64,000 nt of DNA from Rhodoglobus sp. (lineage in GTDB: Bacteria; Actinomycetota; Actinomycetes; Actinomycetales; Microbacteriaceae). The position numbers were made by a program, and so were the translations under genes. Shown here in pieces: positions 41,957 to 51,130 of the stretch (position 1 is the stretch's first letter; every line of letters begins with the position of its first letter). The stretch spans positions 42,204 to 106,203 of the forward strand of contig JAODAQ010000018.1 in the NCBI GenBank assembly GCA_025463515.1. Direction: 5' to 3'. The notes under the pieces are model-generated. The model searched no databases, had not been told where the DNA came from, and worked only from the letters and a program-made list of their open reading frames with translations.

Positions 41957-42568
41957 ATGACTCGCAGTACCGCTCCCCGCCCCGCCGAGGGCGAAGTCCG
42001 CGTCCAGGTCGCCACGGTGGCTCTGAGCGCACTCGGCACCCAGCTCGCCGGAACCGTCGACGCCGTCGCGCGCGACAGCATCGGGTTCGCGCGCGGCGAC
42101 CGCGTCGCCTTCACGGCGTCGAAGCCGGCCTCCGGTCGGCTGATCGTCGCGGAGCGCGACCTCATCGGCGTGCCCGCGGACGTGAGCCTGGATGCCGCGG
42201 CCGGCCTGTTCCCCTGCGCCCTCCTGGCACGTACCGTGACCCGGCAGGTGCACACCGTCGGCAGCGGCGACCGCGTGGACGTGCGCGACACGTCGGCGCT
42301 CGCCCCGTTCATCCGGGCCTGGGTGGAGTACCTCGGCGGCACGGTGGTGGACGAGCTCGCCCAGGTGACGATCGCCGGCAGCGACATCCGGACCGCCCGT
42401 GCCTGGAAGACCGCGCACGGCACCGCGCAGCAGGCGGCGGCCGACGTGTTCGCCGCCATTCGGGCGGGCGCCTTCGACGGCATCGCCTTCAGCACGCCCG
42501 ACGAGGCCCGCCAGGGCTCGCGCTCCCCGGTGCTGCTGCACCCGGCGGAGGTAACACTCGCGGCGTGA
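41957..42568 (+). CDS. short medium-chain-dehydrogenase-like protein
   Basis: A 203-residue protein that looks like a shortened quinone-oxidoreductase-type MDR: a GroES-like part (QLAGTVDAVARDSIGFARGDRVAF), a helix with LFPCALLARTVT, then a trace of Rossmann fold (VGSGDRVDVRDTSALAPFI) without the GxGxxG motif, and a C-terminal helix region. The normal length is about 310-330, so a large part of the cofactor domain is missing. The frame is intact and base use is normal. It may be a decayed or repurposed dehydrogenase and is unlikely to bind NADPH. Confidence 0.65.
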   Translation: MTRSTAPRPAEGEVRVQVATVALSALGTQLAGTVDAVARDSIGFARGDRVAFTASKPASGRLIVAERDLIGVPADVSLDAAAGLFPCALLARTVTRQVHTVGSGDRVDVRDTSALAPFIRAWVEYLGGTVVDELAQVTIAGSDIRTARAWKTAHGTAQQAAADVFAAIRAGAFDGIAFSTPDEARQGSRSPVLLHPAEVTLAA

Positions 42569-42596
42569 GCCGGAGGGTGCCGCTACCCTAGGTCGC

Positions 42597-43142
42597 ATGA
42601 CGTTCTTGCCCATGACGCAGTACGACGACCTGGGGCCGGAAGGCCGGGCGGCGAGCGACCGGCAGCTGGAACTGCACGGCGGGCGCATCACCAACATGAA
42701 GGCGACGCTGCTCAGCCATGTGCCGAGCTTCACCGCCTACATGGAGTGGTACGCCCTGCGTGACGAGCTCGTGCCGTTCATCGGCGAGCGGGCGGTGTCG
42801 CTGTTCTCGTACGCGATCTCCGACGAGAACGACTGCCTGGTGTGCTCGGTGTTCTTCCGGCGCATCCTGATCGACAACGGCGAGGACCCGGACAACCCCC
42901 AGGTCACCGAGGCCGAGCAGCTGCTCATCGACTGGGGCCGCCTGATCGCGAGCAACCCGGGCGGCATCGAGCCCGAGTTCTACGCGCAGCTCGAGAAGGC
43001 CTTCAACCCGCAGCTGCGCGTGCTGCTGCTCGCCTTCGCCGGGCAGATGGTCGCCACGAACCTCTTCAACACCGTCGGCAAGGTGCCGCTCGACGAGGTG
43101 CTGTACGACTACCGCAAGCCCGGCGACCTGCGTGTCGACTGA
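42597..43142 (+). CDS. carboxymuconolactone-decarboxylase/AhpD-like protein
   Basis: A 181-residue helical protein with AhpD-like features: FSYAISDENDCLVCSVFFRRIL places a CxxC pair on a helix, with an upstream Glu, but the usual downstream His is absent. Related proteins act as thiol-dependent peroxidases or decarboxylases. ATG 42597 follows the previous gene by 28 bases and the stop overlaps the next gene's start by 11 bases, so it is co-transcribed with the mycofactocin-type dehydrogenase. Confidence 0.82.
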   Translation: MTFLPMTQYDDLGPEGRAASDRQLELHGGRITNMKATLLSHVPSFTAYMEWYALRDELVPFIGERAVSLFSYAISDENDCLVCSVFFRRILIDNGEDPDNPQVTEAEQLLIDWGRLIASNPGGIEPEFYAQLEKAFNPQLRVLLLAFAGQMVATNLFNTVGKVPLDEVLYDYRKPGDLRVD

Positions 43143-43956
43143 TTCCGCGGGCAGGGCTTTTGACGGGCGCGTCGCCTTCGTCACCGGCGCCGCGCACGGC
43201 CAGGGCCGAGCCGTAGCGCTCGCGCTCGCCGCCGAGGGAGCCGACATCGTCGGCCTCGACGTGGCCGCCAAGATCGAGTACCCCGCCTACGCGCAGGGCT
43301 CGACCGCCGAGCTCGACTCCCTTCGCGACGAGGTCGAGGCGCTCGGCCGTCGGGCGCTCATCTTCACGGGGGATGTGCGGGACGCCCTCGCGATCCAAGC
43401 GGCGGTCGACGAGACCGTCGCGCAGTTCGGCCGCATCGACGTGCTGTTCAACAACGCCGGCATCGTGGCGTACGCGGCGGCGGACGAGATGACCGAGTTG
43501 GAGTGGGACACGATGATCGGGGTGAACCTCACGGGTCCGTTCCTGGTCGCGCGCAGTGTCATCCCGGTCATGAAGGCCCAGGGCAGCGGCGTCATCATCA
43601 ACAACTCGAGCGTGATGGGCTTGCGCGGCGGCAACCGGCTCTCGCACTACGTCGCGTCGAAGCACGGGCTCACGGGGCTCACCAAGGCGTGGGCGATCGA
43701 GCTCGCGCCGCACGGAATCCGCGTCGTGAGCATCCACCCGACCGGCGTCAACACGCCCATGAACGACGGCCTCGCCGAGCTGGAGGGCGCGACGGCGGCC
43801 GAGATCGCGGAGCGCAGTGCCGGCAACCTGCAGCCGGGCGTCCCGTGGATCGAGACGACGGATGTCGCGGAGCTGGTGCTCTACCTCGCCTCCGACCGGG
43901 CCCGCTACGTGACCGGCAGCCAGCACGTCGTCGACGCGGGGCTGCTCACGCGCTGA
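43132..43956 (+). CDS. short-chain dehydrogenase, mycofactocin-coupled type
   Basis: A 274-residue NAD-dependent SDR. FVTGAAHGQGRAVALALAAEG is the cofactor motif, NNAGIV and the catalytic SNNSS...YVASK (Tyr-x-x-x-Lys) follow. An insertion after the second strand (KIEYPAYAQGSTAELDSLRDEVEALGRR) matches the pattern of mycofactocin-coupled SDRs that keep NADH bound and hand electrons to mycofactocin. That subfamily call is from the insertion pattern. No mycofactocin synthesis genes lie in the window. GTG 43132 overlaps the preceding gene by 11 bases. Confidence 0.85.
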   Translation: MSTDSAGRAFDGRVAFVTGAAHGQGRAVALALAAEGADIVGLDVAAKIEYPAYAQGSTAELDSLRDEVEALGRRALIFTGDVRDALAIQAAVDETVAQFGRIDVLFNNAGIVAYAAADEMTELEWDTMIGVNLTGPFLVARSVIPVMKAQGSGVIINNSSVMGLRGGNRLSHYVASKHGLTGLTKAWAIELAPHGIRVVSIHPTGVNTPMNDGLAELEGATAAEIAERSAGNLQPGVPWIETTDVAELVLYLASDRARYVTGSQHVVDAGLLTR

Positions 43957-44041
43957 CCCGCGCCGCGGGCCCGCTCGTCCCGTGCGCGCCCGCTTCGCAC
44001 CACGCCGCCGCCGCGCGCCACCCGCGGTCCCCGTGACTCGT

Positions 44042-44081
44042 CAGAAATTGCTCCTCGCGCCCCCGCCCAGAGCGCTTTCTG
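44042..44081. terminator. hairpin between convergent genes
   Basis: CAGAAATTGCTC (44042-44053) and GAGCGCTTTCTG (44070-44081) are inverted arms with two mismatches and a 16-base loop. It lies in the 239-base gap between the convergent SDR and GlxA-type genes and is a likely bidirectional terminator. A second pair, TTGCTCC (44048) and GGAGCAA (44141), could compete with it. Confidence 0.45.
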
Positions 44082-44195
44082 CGGTCTCGCCGAGTCGCGC
44101 CGGGCCGAGTCGTCAACGGATGCTCTTCGGGCACGAATCCGGAGCAACTTTTGAGGAGTGGGGTCGCGGACGAACGAGTGGAGGGGAGGGCTGCG

Positions 44196-45161
44196 CTACG
44201 CGCTCGCGGGGCGGAACACGCGGCGGTACTCGGTGGGCGACTGCCCGAAGCGGCGATGGAACTGGGCGCGCAGGTGGGTGCCGCTGCCGAGGCCGCTGGC
44301 CCGGGCGATCTCGTCGATGTAGAGGTCTGTGCCCTCGAGCAGCTCGCGCGCGCGGGCCAGGCGCTCGGCCGTGATCCAGGCCGTGGGGCTCGTGCCGGTC
44401 TGCTCGCGGAACCGCCGGGTGAAGGTCCGCTCGCTCATCGCGGCCCGGCGGGCGAGCGCGTCGACGCTCAGGGGCCCGCCGAGGTGCTCGCTCGCCCACG
44501 CGAGGACGCCGGTGAGCCGGTCCCCGTCGTCGGCGGGACGCCAGCGCTCGATGAACTGGGCCTGGCCGCCGGCGCGGCGCGGCGCCATCACGAGCCGCCG
44601 GGCGGCCTCGTTGCCGAGCGCGACGCCGAAGTCGACGGAGATGAGGTGCAGGCACAGGTCGAGCCCGGCTGCCACCCCCGCCGAAGTCAGCACGCCGTCG
44701 TCGACGTAGAGCACGTCGGGCTCGAGCCGCACGGCGGGGAACGCCGCGCGGAACTCGTCGCTGCGCCGCCAGTAGGTGGTCGCGCGGCGGCCGTCGAGCA
44801 GCCCGGCGGCGGCGAGCACGAACGCGCCGGTGCAGATCGAGACGATCCGGGTGCCTCGCGCTCGGGCCGCGTGGAGCACCTCGCGCAGCTCGGGGTCGAG
44901 CGAGGCCGCCCTGGCCGCGCGCGCTCCCGTGCCGGGCAGCACGATGACCGTGTCCGCCCCGTCGACGATCGAGAGGCCGTGCTCGAGAACGGCGGTGAAG
45001 CCCGCGGTCGTCTCAATCGGGGCGCCGCCGGGGGAGCACACGCGCACGCGGTAGCGCTCGGCGCCGTGCTCGTCGAGCAGTCCCTCGAAGACCTGCGCGG
45101 GCATCCCCAAGTCCATGGCGTGGGCGCCGGGGAGCGCAATCGCGACGACCTCGTGCGGCAT
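44196..45161 (-). CDS. GlxA-family AraC-type transcriptional regulator
   Basis: A 321-residue regulator. Residues 1-190 are a DJ-1/PfpI-like amidotransferase fold (VIVLPGTGA, SICTGAFVLAAAGLLDGR, with the nucleophile-elbow cysteine) used as a sensor. Residues about 215-315 carry two AraC helix-turn-helix motifs (ALARRAAMSERTFTRRFREQTG, EIARASGLGSGTHLRAQF). It is divergent from an MFS transporter with an 80-base gap and probably controls it. The gap contains ATAG...CTAT inverted tetramers but no proven site. Confidence 0.92.
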   Translation of the reverse strand: MPHEVVAIALPGAHAMDLGMPAQVFEGLLDEHGAERYRVRVCSPGGAPIETTAGFTAVLEHGLSIVDGADTVIVLPGTGARAARAASLDPELREVLHAARARGTRIVSICTGAFVLAAAGLLDGRRATTYWRRSDEFRAAFPAVRLEPDVLYVDDGVLTSAGVAAGLDLCLHLISVDFGVALGNEAARRLVMAPRRAGGQAQFIERWRPADDGDRLTGVLAWASEHLGGPLSVDALARRAAMSERTFTRRFREQTGTSPTAWITAERLARARELLEGTDLYIDEIARASGLGSGTHLRAQFHRRFGQSPTEYRRVFRPASA

Positions 45162-45241
45162 GGCAGCCTTCTCTCGGTATTTGGCGGAATAGTTGCGTTA
45201 TCGCTATGCCCGGCCACTACTCCAGCCACCATACTCGAACC

Positions 45242-46510
45242 ATGACCACCACGGCAGCGCGCACCCGAAGGATCCACCCGGCCTGGATCGTCGCGATCGT
45301 GGCGTTTCTCGCCCTCGTCGGCGCCGCCGGCTTCCGGGCCGCGCCGAGCGTGCTCATGCTCCCGCTCGAGCAGGAGTTCGGCTGGAGCCGCACCGAGCTC
45401 TCCCTCGCGGTCACGGTCAACCTGCTCCTGTACGGCCTCATGGCGCCGTTCGCCGCGGCCCTCATGGCCCGCTTCGGGCTGCGAAAGGTCACCTCGGTCG
45501 CGCTGCTCCTGGTCTCGGCGGGCGCCGCCCTGAGCATCTTCGCCACGGCGCCATGGATGCTCGTCCTCACCTGGGGCGTGCTCATCGGGCTCGGCACCGG
45601 GTCGATGGCGCTCGTGTTCGCCGCGACCGTCGCAGACCAGTGGTTCATCAAGAGCAGGGGACTGGTCGTCGGCATCCTCACGGCGGGCAGCGCGACCGGG
45701 CAGCTCGCGTTCCTGCCGTTCATCGCGCAGCTGGTCGAGGGCCAGGGCTGGCGGCAGGCCTCCCTGCTCGTCGCCGGGGGAGCGCTGCTCGTCGTCCCGC
45801 TCGTGCTCCTCTTCCTGCGCAACCGCCCCGTCGACATCGGAATGACGCCCTACGGCGCCCCCGAGACCTACGTGTACGAGCCGCCGGTCCGCGGCAACGC
45901 CGTGAAGATCGCACTCGGCACCCTGCGCCGCGCGACGAAGGTGCGAACGTTCTGGGCTCTCGTCGCGGGCTTCGCGATCTGCGGCGCGACGACCAACGGC
46001 CTCGTCGGTACGCACTTCATCCCGAGCGCGCACGACCACGGGATGCCCGAGACCACCGCAGCCGGGCTCCTCGCCGTCGTGGGCGTGTTCGACATCGTGG
46101 GGACCATCGCCTCGGGCTGGCTCACGGACCGGATCAACCCGCGCGTCCTGCTCGCCGGCTACTACGCCTTCCGCGGGCTCGGCCTGCTCGTGCTGCCGTT
46201 CCTGCTCTCGGCGAGCGTGCAGCCGCCCATCATCATCTTCGTGGTGATCTACGGCCTCGACTGGGTGGCGACCGTGCCGCCGACCGTGGCGCTGTGCCGC
46301 GAGATCTTCGGCAAGGACGGCCCCATCGTGTTCGGCTGGGTGTTCGCGTCGCACCAGTTCGGGGCGGCCATCGCCGCGACCGTCGCGGGCCTCGTGCGCG
46401 ACCAGACCGGGCAGTACACGGCGGCCTGGTTCGGCGCCGCCGGGCTGTGCCTCGTGGCGGCCGTCGTGAGCGCGACGATCACGCGGAAGAAGCAGGTCCA
46501 GCTAGTCTGA
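45242..46510 (+). CDS. MFS transporter (monocarboxylate/oxalate-formate-like)
   Basis: A 422-residue transporter with twelve membrane segments. GFRAAPSVLMLPLEQEFGWSRTELSLA at the start and the loop ATVADQWFIKSRGLVVG are typical of the monocarboxylate/oxalate-formate branch. The central loop holds VDIGMTPYGAPET. ATG 45242 is preferred over an upstream ATG 45206. It is divergent from the GlxA-type regulator, its presumed controller. The substrate is probably a small organic acid, by family analogy. Confidence 0.88.
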   Translation: MTTTAARTRRIHPAWIVAIVAFLALVGAAGFRAAPSVLMLPLEQEFGWSRTELSLAVTVNLLLYGLMAPFAAALMARFGLRKVTSVALLLVSAGAALSIFATAPWMLVLTWGVLIGLGTGSMALVFAATVADQWFIKSRGLVVGILTAGSATGQLAFLPFIAQLVEGQGWRQASLLVAGGALLVVPLVLLFLRNRPVDIGMTPYGAPETYVYEPPVRGNAVKIALGTLRRATKVRTFWALVAGFAICGATTNGLVGTHFIPSAHDHGMPETTAAGLLAVVGVFDIVGTIASGWLTDRINPRVLLAGYYAFRGLGLLVLPFLLSASVQPPIIIFVVIYGLDWVATVPPTVALCREIFGKDGPIVFGWVFASHQFGAAIAATVAGLVRDQTGQYTAAWFGAAGLCLVAAVVSATITRKKQVQLV

Positions 46511-46514
46511 CAGC

Positions 46515-47333
46515 GTGGACGACACCTGGATGCTCCCCGCCGCAGCCCTGGGGGTGTGGCTCGTCGCCCTCTCCCTCCAGCTCGCCGACCTCGGTACCGC
46601 GCACTTCGACGCGCGGCTCCTCGCCCGCGGCAACCGGACCGTCGTGCGCCTGCACCCCGTCGCGTGGGTGGTGCCCCTCGCCGCGCTCGCGATCGTCGCG
46701 CTGTTCCTCGGGCTCGACTGGGCGTCGCGGCTCCTGTTCGAGGAGAGCGACCCGCTGCCCGCCGTGGTCGTCGGCCTCGGTGCGCTCGTGATCCTGGTCG
46801 CCGCGTGGCTCGCCGTGACCGTCGCCGCCACTCGGCCCGCCGCTGACAGCTACCGCGCCCTGCGTGACGAGCTCGTGGACGTCGCGGGCACCCGGGTGCA
46901 GCAGGAGCGGCTCGACGAGATGCGCTCCAGGCTCTCCGCGATCGATGCCGACCGGGACCGCACGCCGCCGGCGCCCGACGCCTCGACCTTCGCCGTGGCC
47001 CTCTGGGTGTTCAGGCGCCCGCAGCGCGTGCTGCCGCCGCTCGCCGGAGTGCTGCTGCTGGTGCTGGTGAGCATCGCGGCAGCGGAGAACCCCGGCCGCG
47101 GGTGGACTCTCGCGGTCGCCATCGTCGCGGTGGTGCTCAGCACGGTGCTCGCCATTGCGGGGGCGCGGGCATCCCTGGTGCTTCTCAACGCCGTTCGCGA
47201 CACGCAGGTCGAGTACCGGGCCGAGGTCGTGCACCTCCTCACCGAGGCCGAGAAGATCTCCAAGAAGCCGGTCGCGGGCCTGGGCGAGCGCGTGTCGAGG
47301 GCACTGCAGATCCTGCGCGAGCAACAAGGGTAG
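46515..47333 (+). CDS. membrane protein of unknown function
   Basis: A 272-residue protein with about five hydrophobic segments (residues 7-25, 50-68, 80-103, 170-190, 195-218). A cytoplasmic loop (110-150) is rich in Arg/Glu/Asp (RALRDELVDVAGTRVQQERLDEMRSRL, two heptad-like stretches), and the C-terminal helix is charged (EYRAEVVHLLTEAEKISKK). Possible coiled coils in both regions suggest interaction with another protein. GTG 46515 starts 4 bases after the MFS gene; prsW follows 32 bases later. Family not recognised. Confidence 0.76.
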   Translation: MDDTWMLPAAALGVWLVALSLQLADLGTAHFDARLLARGNRTVVRLHPVAWVVPLAALAIVALFLGLDWASRLLFEESDPLPAVVVGLGALVILVAAWLAVTVAATRPAADSYRALRDELVDVAGTRVQQERLDEMRSRLSAIDADRDRTPPAPDASTFAVALWVFRRPQRVLPPLAGVLLLVLVSIAAAENPGRGWTLAVAIVAVVLSTVLAIAGARASLVLLNAVRDTQVEYRAEVVHLLTEAEKISKKPVAGLGERVSRALQILREQQG

Positions 47334-47365
47334 ACAGAACTCCTCCTGCCGATAGTGTCTGAGGC

Positions 47366-48640
47366 ATGACTTCAGACCCCACGTCGGCGACCCCCGACCT
47401 CACGGCATCCGCCCAAGCTCCGAAGCCCCAACCGACTGCAGCGCCCGAGGATGTCGCGGCGCACGCCGTGGCGACCGCGCAGCCCGGCCTCACTGCACCG
47501 CCGCGCCGCCGCAGCACGGCCGTGGTGCTCGGCATCATCGGCGTCGTGATCCTCGCGGTGCTCGCGCTGCTCGTGGTCGGGTACCTGCTCATCGGCCTCG
47601 GCCCTGACGCGTTCGCGCTCGGCGGGATCATGGCCCTGGTGCCGCTGGCCATCGTGTTCTTCGGTGTGCGCTGGATCGACCGCTGGGAGCCGGAGCCCCG
47701 CCTGGCCGTCGTGTTCGCCTTCCTGTGGGGCGCCGCGGTCGCCGTCATCATCGCGCTCGTGATCGGCGCGGGCGTCGACCCGCTCATCGCCGCGCTCGCC
47801 CAGGGCGACGACTTCACCTACCAGTTCATCGGCGCGGCGATCCAGGCGCCGCTCGTCGAGGAGAGCGCGAAGGGCCTCGGCCTGCTCGTGATCTTCTTCG
47901 CGGCGCGCAAGTACTTCGACGGGCCGGTCGACGGCATCGTCTACGCGGCGTGGATCGCCGGCGGGTTCGCCTTCACCGAGAACATCCTCTACTTCGGCGG
48001 CCAGCTGCTGGACGTCGGCACCGTCGCGGATGGCAGCGTCGGCGAGATCTTCCTCATCCGCGGCATCATGTCGCCGTTCGCGCACATCATGTTCACGTCG
48101 GCCACGGGCATCGCGCTCGGCTTCGCCGCTCGCTACAAGAGCCCGCTCGCCGCGATCGGCCTGTTCCTCGTCGGGCTCATCCCCGCGATGTTCCTGCACG
48201 CCCTGTGGAACGGCTCGCTGTTCTTCGTGAGCGACTTCTACGGCTACTACGCGATCGTGCAGTTCCCCCTGTTCGTGATCGCAGTGCTGCTCGTGTTCTT
48301 CCTGCGCAGGCAGGAGTCGAAGCTCACCCACGACAGGCTCACCGAGTACGCGTCCGTGGGCTGGTTCTCGCAGGACGAGATCCCCGCGCTCTCGACGCCG
48401 AACGGACGCCGCCAGGCGCTCGCCTGGGCAGCGCGCTCCGGCAAGCGCAAGGCCATGAAGCAGTACATCCAGGATGCGACGCGCCTCGCATTCGCCCGCC
48501 AGCGCATCATCACCGGTCGCGGCGGGATCGGCGCCCAGGCCGACGAGGCAGCGCTGCTCGGCGCCATCGTGGAGTCGCGCAAGAACCTCGTGGGCCTCGG
48601 CTCGACGCTCGAGGCGCCGGTCACGCCCCAGACGCCCTAA
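47366..48640 (+). CDS. prsW: PrsW-family intramembrane metalloprotease
   Basis: A 424-residue membrane protease. A low-complexity cytoplasmic N-terminus (1-50, Pro/Ala/Thr-rich) precedes eight or so membrane segments. The PrsW motifs are clear: APLVEESAKGLG (glutamates for metal/catalysis), GFAFTENILYF, PFAHIMFTSATG and FLHALWNG with the histidines. PrsW cleaves anti-sigma factors or other single-span proteins within the membrane. A C-terminal cytoplasmic region (330-424) is basic. No anti-sigma gene is adjacent, so the substrate is unknown. Confidence 0.92.
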   Translation: MTSDPTSATPDLTASAQAPKPQPTAAPEDVAAHAVATAQPGLTAPPRRRSTAVVLGIIGVVILAVLALLVVGYLLIGLGPDAFALGGIMALVPLAIVFFGVRWIDRWEPEPRLAVVFAFLWGAAVAVIIALVIGAGVDPLIAALAQGDDFTYQFIGAAIQAPLVEESAKGLGLLVIFFAARKYFDGPVDGIVYAAWIAGGFAFTENILYFGGQLLDVGTVADGSVGEIFLIRGIMSPFAHIMFTSATGIALGFAARYKSPLAAIGLFLVGLIPAMFLHALWNGSLFFVSDFYGYYAIVQFPLFVIAVLLVFFLRRQESKLTHDRLTEYASVGWFSQDEIPALSTPNGRRQALAWAARSGKRKAMKQYIQDATRLAFARQRIITGRGGIGAQADEAALLGAIVESRKNLVGLGSTLEAPVTPQTP

Positions 48641-48647
48641 CCCTGCG

Positions 48648-48716
48648 GGTTGAGTAGGCCCCCTAGGGCCGTATCGAAACCGTTTCGATACGGGCGCCGG
48701 AGCGCCCTACTCAGCC
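48648..48716. repeat. intergenic hairpin repeat, copy E
   Basis: GGTTGAGTAGGCCCCCTAGGGCCGTATCGAAACC-type arm followed at once by CGTTTCGATACGGGC...CTACTCAGCC in inverted orientation, leaving almost no loop. It separates convergent prsW and the EntS-like MFS gene. Confidence 0.85.
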
Positions 48717-48726
48717 CACAGACGCC

Positions 48727-50043
48727 CTAGCGCTTCGGGTCCAGCGCGTCGTACTCACGGAAGCTGCGCTGGACCCGCAGCACGACCGCGATCAGCACGA
48801 TGATCGCGACGCCGCCCAGCAGCGGCGGGAACCAGAGCGTGGTGAGTGCGGCGAGCCCGCCCATGAACAGCTCGCCGAGCCTCGGTCCGCCGGTGACGAC
48901 GACGGTGAACACGCCCTGGATCCGCCCGCGCATGTCGTCGGGCGCGGCCGACTGCAGCATGGTCATCCGGAAGATGCTGCTCACGTTGTCTGAGGCGCCC
49001 ATGCCCACCGACATGAGCGCGGCGACGACGAGCGCGGGGATGTTGGCCTGGGAGATGTCCTCGCCCACGGTGCCGAACCAGCCCGTGGACATGACGCCGA
49101 ACACCGCGCCCATGCCGGCCACGAACAGGCCGTAGACGGCGATCGACCAGCCGATGGCGCGCCCGTGCCAGCGGTAGTGCGTCACCCGGCCGGAGAACAG
49201 GCTCGAGAGCACCACGCCGATCGCCCCGGTCGCGACGAGCACGCCGACGGTGATCGAGCCTCCGCCGATCACGAGGGCGCCGACCGCGGGGAACAGGACG
49301 TTGGGCCGCCCGAACGTCATCGCGATGATGTCGACGAGGAACGATGCACGGATGTTGGGGGCGACGCGCAGGAAGTCCCACCCCGCCTTGAGCGAGGCCC
49401 ATCCCGGCCTGGTGGTCTGGCCCTCTGGGCGCAGCCCGGGCAGTGAGACGATCCCGAGGAATCCGGCGAGGAACAGCACGACATCGACCGTGTAGGTGAG
49501 GCCGAACCCGCCGACCGCCACGAGCACGCCCGCGAGGGCGGGGCCGACGGTGAGCGCGAGGCCGAAGCTGATGCCGCCGAGCGCCGACCCCGCGGGCAGC
49601 AGCCGCGCGGGCAGCAGGCGCGGGATGATCGCGAACCGGGTGGTGGCGGAGGTGCTGGCCGTCACCGCGCCGATCACCGCGAGCACGAACAGCGGCCAGA
49701 CCACGTCGATGTGCAGCCAGGCGAGGATCGCCAGCGCAACGCTGCACAGCCACGAGATCGTCGACGAGACGATGAGCACGGTCCGGCGGTTGAAGTAGTC
49801 GTTGAGCAGGCCCGCGTAGATGCCGAAGACGATCATCGGCACGAGCGCGAAGCCGGAGACGAGGGCGACGGCGAACGTGGACTCGGTGATGTCGTACACC
49901 TGCAGCCCGATCGCTACGAGGGTGAGCTGCGAGCCGATCGCGGAGACGGCGGTGCCGATCCACAGGCGAGCGAACGCGGGGCTCTCGCGCAGGGGCGCGA
50001 GGTCGATGAAGGCGCTGTGGCGCCGCGGAGTCTCGTCGGTCAC
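48727..50043 (-). CDS. MFS exporter, EntS-like
   Basis: A 438-residue member of the MFS_3 (enterobactin-exporter-like) group with twelve membrane segments. RESPAFARLWIGTAVSAIGSQLTLVAIGLQVYDIT opens the protein in the classic way, and SASDDMRGR-type APDDMRGRIQGVF marks the late cytoplasmic loop. It probably effluxes a drug or secondary metabolite. GTG 50043 lies 2 bases after the stop of the upstream gene, so the two are co-transcribed. The frame continues upstream into that gene without MFS sequence. Confidence 0.88.
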   Translation of the reverse strand: MTDETPRRHSAFIDLAPLRESPAFARLWIGTAVSAIGSQLTLVAIGLQVYDITESTFAVALVSGFALVPMIVFGIYAGLLNDYFNRRTVLIVSSTISWLCSVALAILAWLHIDVVWPLFVLAVIGAVTASTSATTRFAIIPRLLPARLLPAGSALGGISFGLALTVGPALAGVLVAVGGFGLTYTVDVVLFLAGFLGIVSLPGLRPEGQTTRPGWASLKAGWDFLRVAPNIRASFLVDIIAMTFGRPNVLFPAVGALVIGGGSITVGVLVATGAIGVVLSSLFSGRVTHYRWHGRAIGWSIAVYGLFVAGMGAVFGVMSTGWFGTVGEDISQANIPALVVAALMSVGMGASDNVSSIFRMTMLQSAAPDDMRGRIQGVFTVVVTGGPRLGELFMGGLAALTTLWFPPLLGGVAIIVLIAVVLRVQRSFREYDALDPKR

Positions 50044-50045
50044 GG

Positions 50046-51110
50046 TCAGTTGCCGAAGATCAGGTCGGCAACCAGCGGCCAGGCCCAGAACGCGGCGAAC
50101 ACGACCACGAGGATGATCGCGCCGACCGAGACGCCCCGCTTGAGCCGCTGGCCCTGTGGCGCCACGACGTTGGCGGTCGGGTTGCCGACCCGCTCGTCGG
50201 TGTAGCGGTCCGTCTGAGTGAGGGTCTTGGCACCGACCGTGTCGACGATGCCGAGGAGCCGCTGGTGCACCGCCGGCTGCCGGAGGTCGAGCGCCGCGGA
50301 CGAGTACACGAACATCCACTTGTCCACGATCTCGACATCGAACGGGGAAGCGTTGTCGATCAGCAGCGCCATCAGGTCGGGCGTGAACACGTACAGGGCG
50401 TCGCGCTCGTACTCCTTCGGGCAGTACAGCGTGAAGTACTCGTCGAAGTCCCCTTCGAGGTGCAGGATCTGGTCTTTGCTGAAGGTCGCCGGCAGGTTGC
50501 TGCCGCCGAACAGGCCGTTGTTCGCCTTCGAGTCGAGCACCATGTTGGGCAGCGCGCGGTCGAGCTGCAGCGCGAGGAAGCCCCAGTTGTGCGTCGTCTG
50601 GTTCTTGCCGCTGCCGGTCACGTAGCGGTAGTTGCCGTAGTCGAGAAAGCGGCCGGATGCCGACCGCAGGTGGTCGACGGCGGTGCGGTTGCGCCCCAGC
50701 TGGAAGATGGCGCCCGGGTACTGGGGGTCGACGCCGGTGGGGGAGAACACGAGCCCGTTGGCGGCCGCGAACCGGTCGAGCCGCAGCCAGCGCTCCCAGG
50801 CCCCTCCGCGCAGCAGGGTGCGGGCGATGGCGATCGCGACAATCACGAAGATCACGATGAAGACCGCGGGGAAGACGAGCCCGACCGGCGAGACGCTGCC
50901 CTCGGTGGCCGAGGCGAGGTAGGTGATGATGCCGCCGACGAAGCTCAGGACGACGAACCCAAAGATCGCGAGGACCGCGACGGCCACGATGATCGCGGCC
51001 GCGCCCGAGGTTGTCGAGTACTCGGGGCGGGTGCGGGCGGACTGGCGGAACGCCGTGACCTCCGCCTTGGTGACCGGCGCCGTGAGGGCGGAGAAATCAA
51101 TGGTGCTCAC
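50046..51110 (-). CDS. membrane protein of unknown function (DUF3137-like)
   Basis: A 354-residue protein with an N-terminal cytoplasmic stretch, two adjacent membrane segments (about 38-62 and 77-98), a large soluble region, and one C-terminal membrane segment (332-350). LEGDFDEYFTLYCPKEYERDALYVFTPD resembles DUF3137 proteins (gene of unknown role). GTG 51110 is used; a frame is open 31 codons upstream but would run into the inverted repeat at 51131. The upstream gap is shared with the divergent helD gene. Confidence 0.76.
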   Translation of the reverse strand: MSTIDFSALTAPVTKAEVTAFRQSARTRPEYSTTSGAAAIIVAVAVLAIFGFVVLSFVGGIITYLASATEGSVSPVGLVFPAVFIVIFVIVAIAIARTLLRGGAWERWLRLDRFAAANGLVFSPTGVDPQYPGAIFQLGRNRTAVDHLRSASGRFLDYGNYRYVTGSGKNQTTHNWGFLALQLDRALPNMVLDSKANNGLFGGSNLPATFSKDQILHLEGDFDEYFTLYCPKEYERDALYVFTPDLMALLIDNASPFDVEIVDKWMFVYSSAALDLRQPAVHQRLLGIVDTVGAKTLTQTDRYTDERVGNPTANVVAPQGQRLKRGVSVGAIILVVVFAAFWAWPLVADLIFGN

Positions 51111-51130
51111 CGGGCTAGCTTGCCAGACAG

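Noticed and set aside
45162..45241. Defined operator and promoter pair for the GlxA-type regulator and MFS gene
   Set aside because: Only short ATAG/CTAT inverted tetramers and poor -35/-10 matches are present, too weak to call a site.
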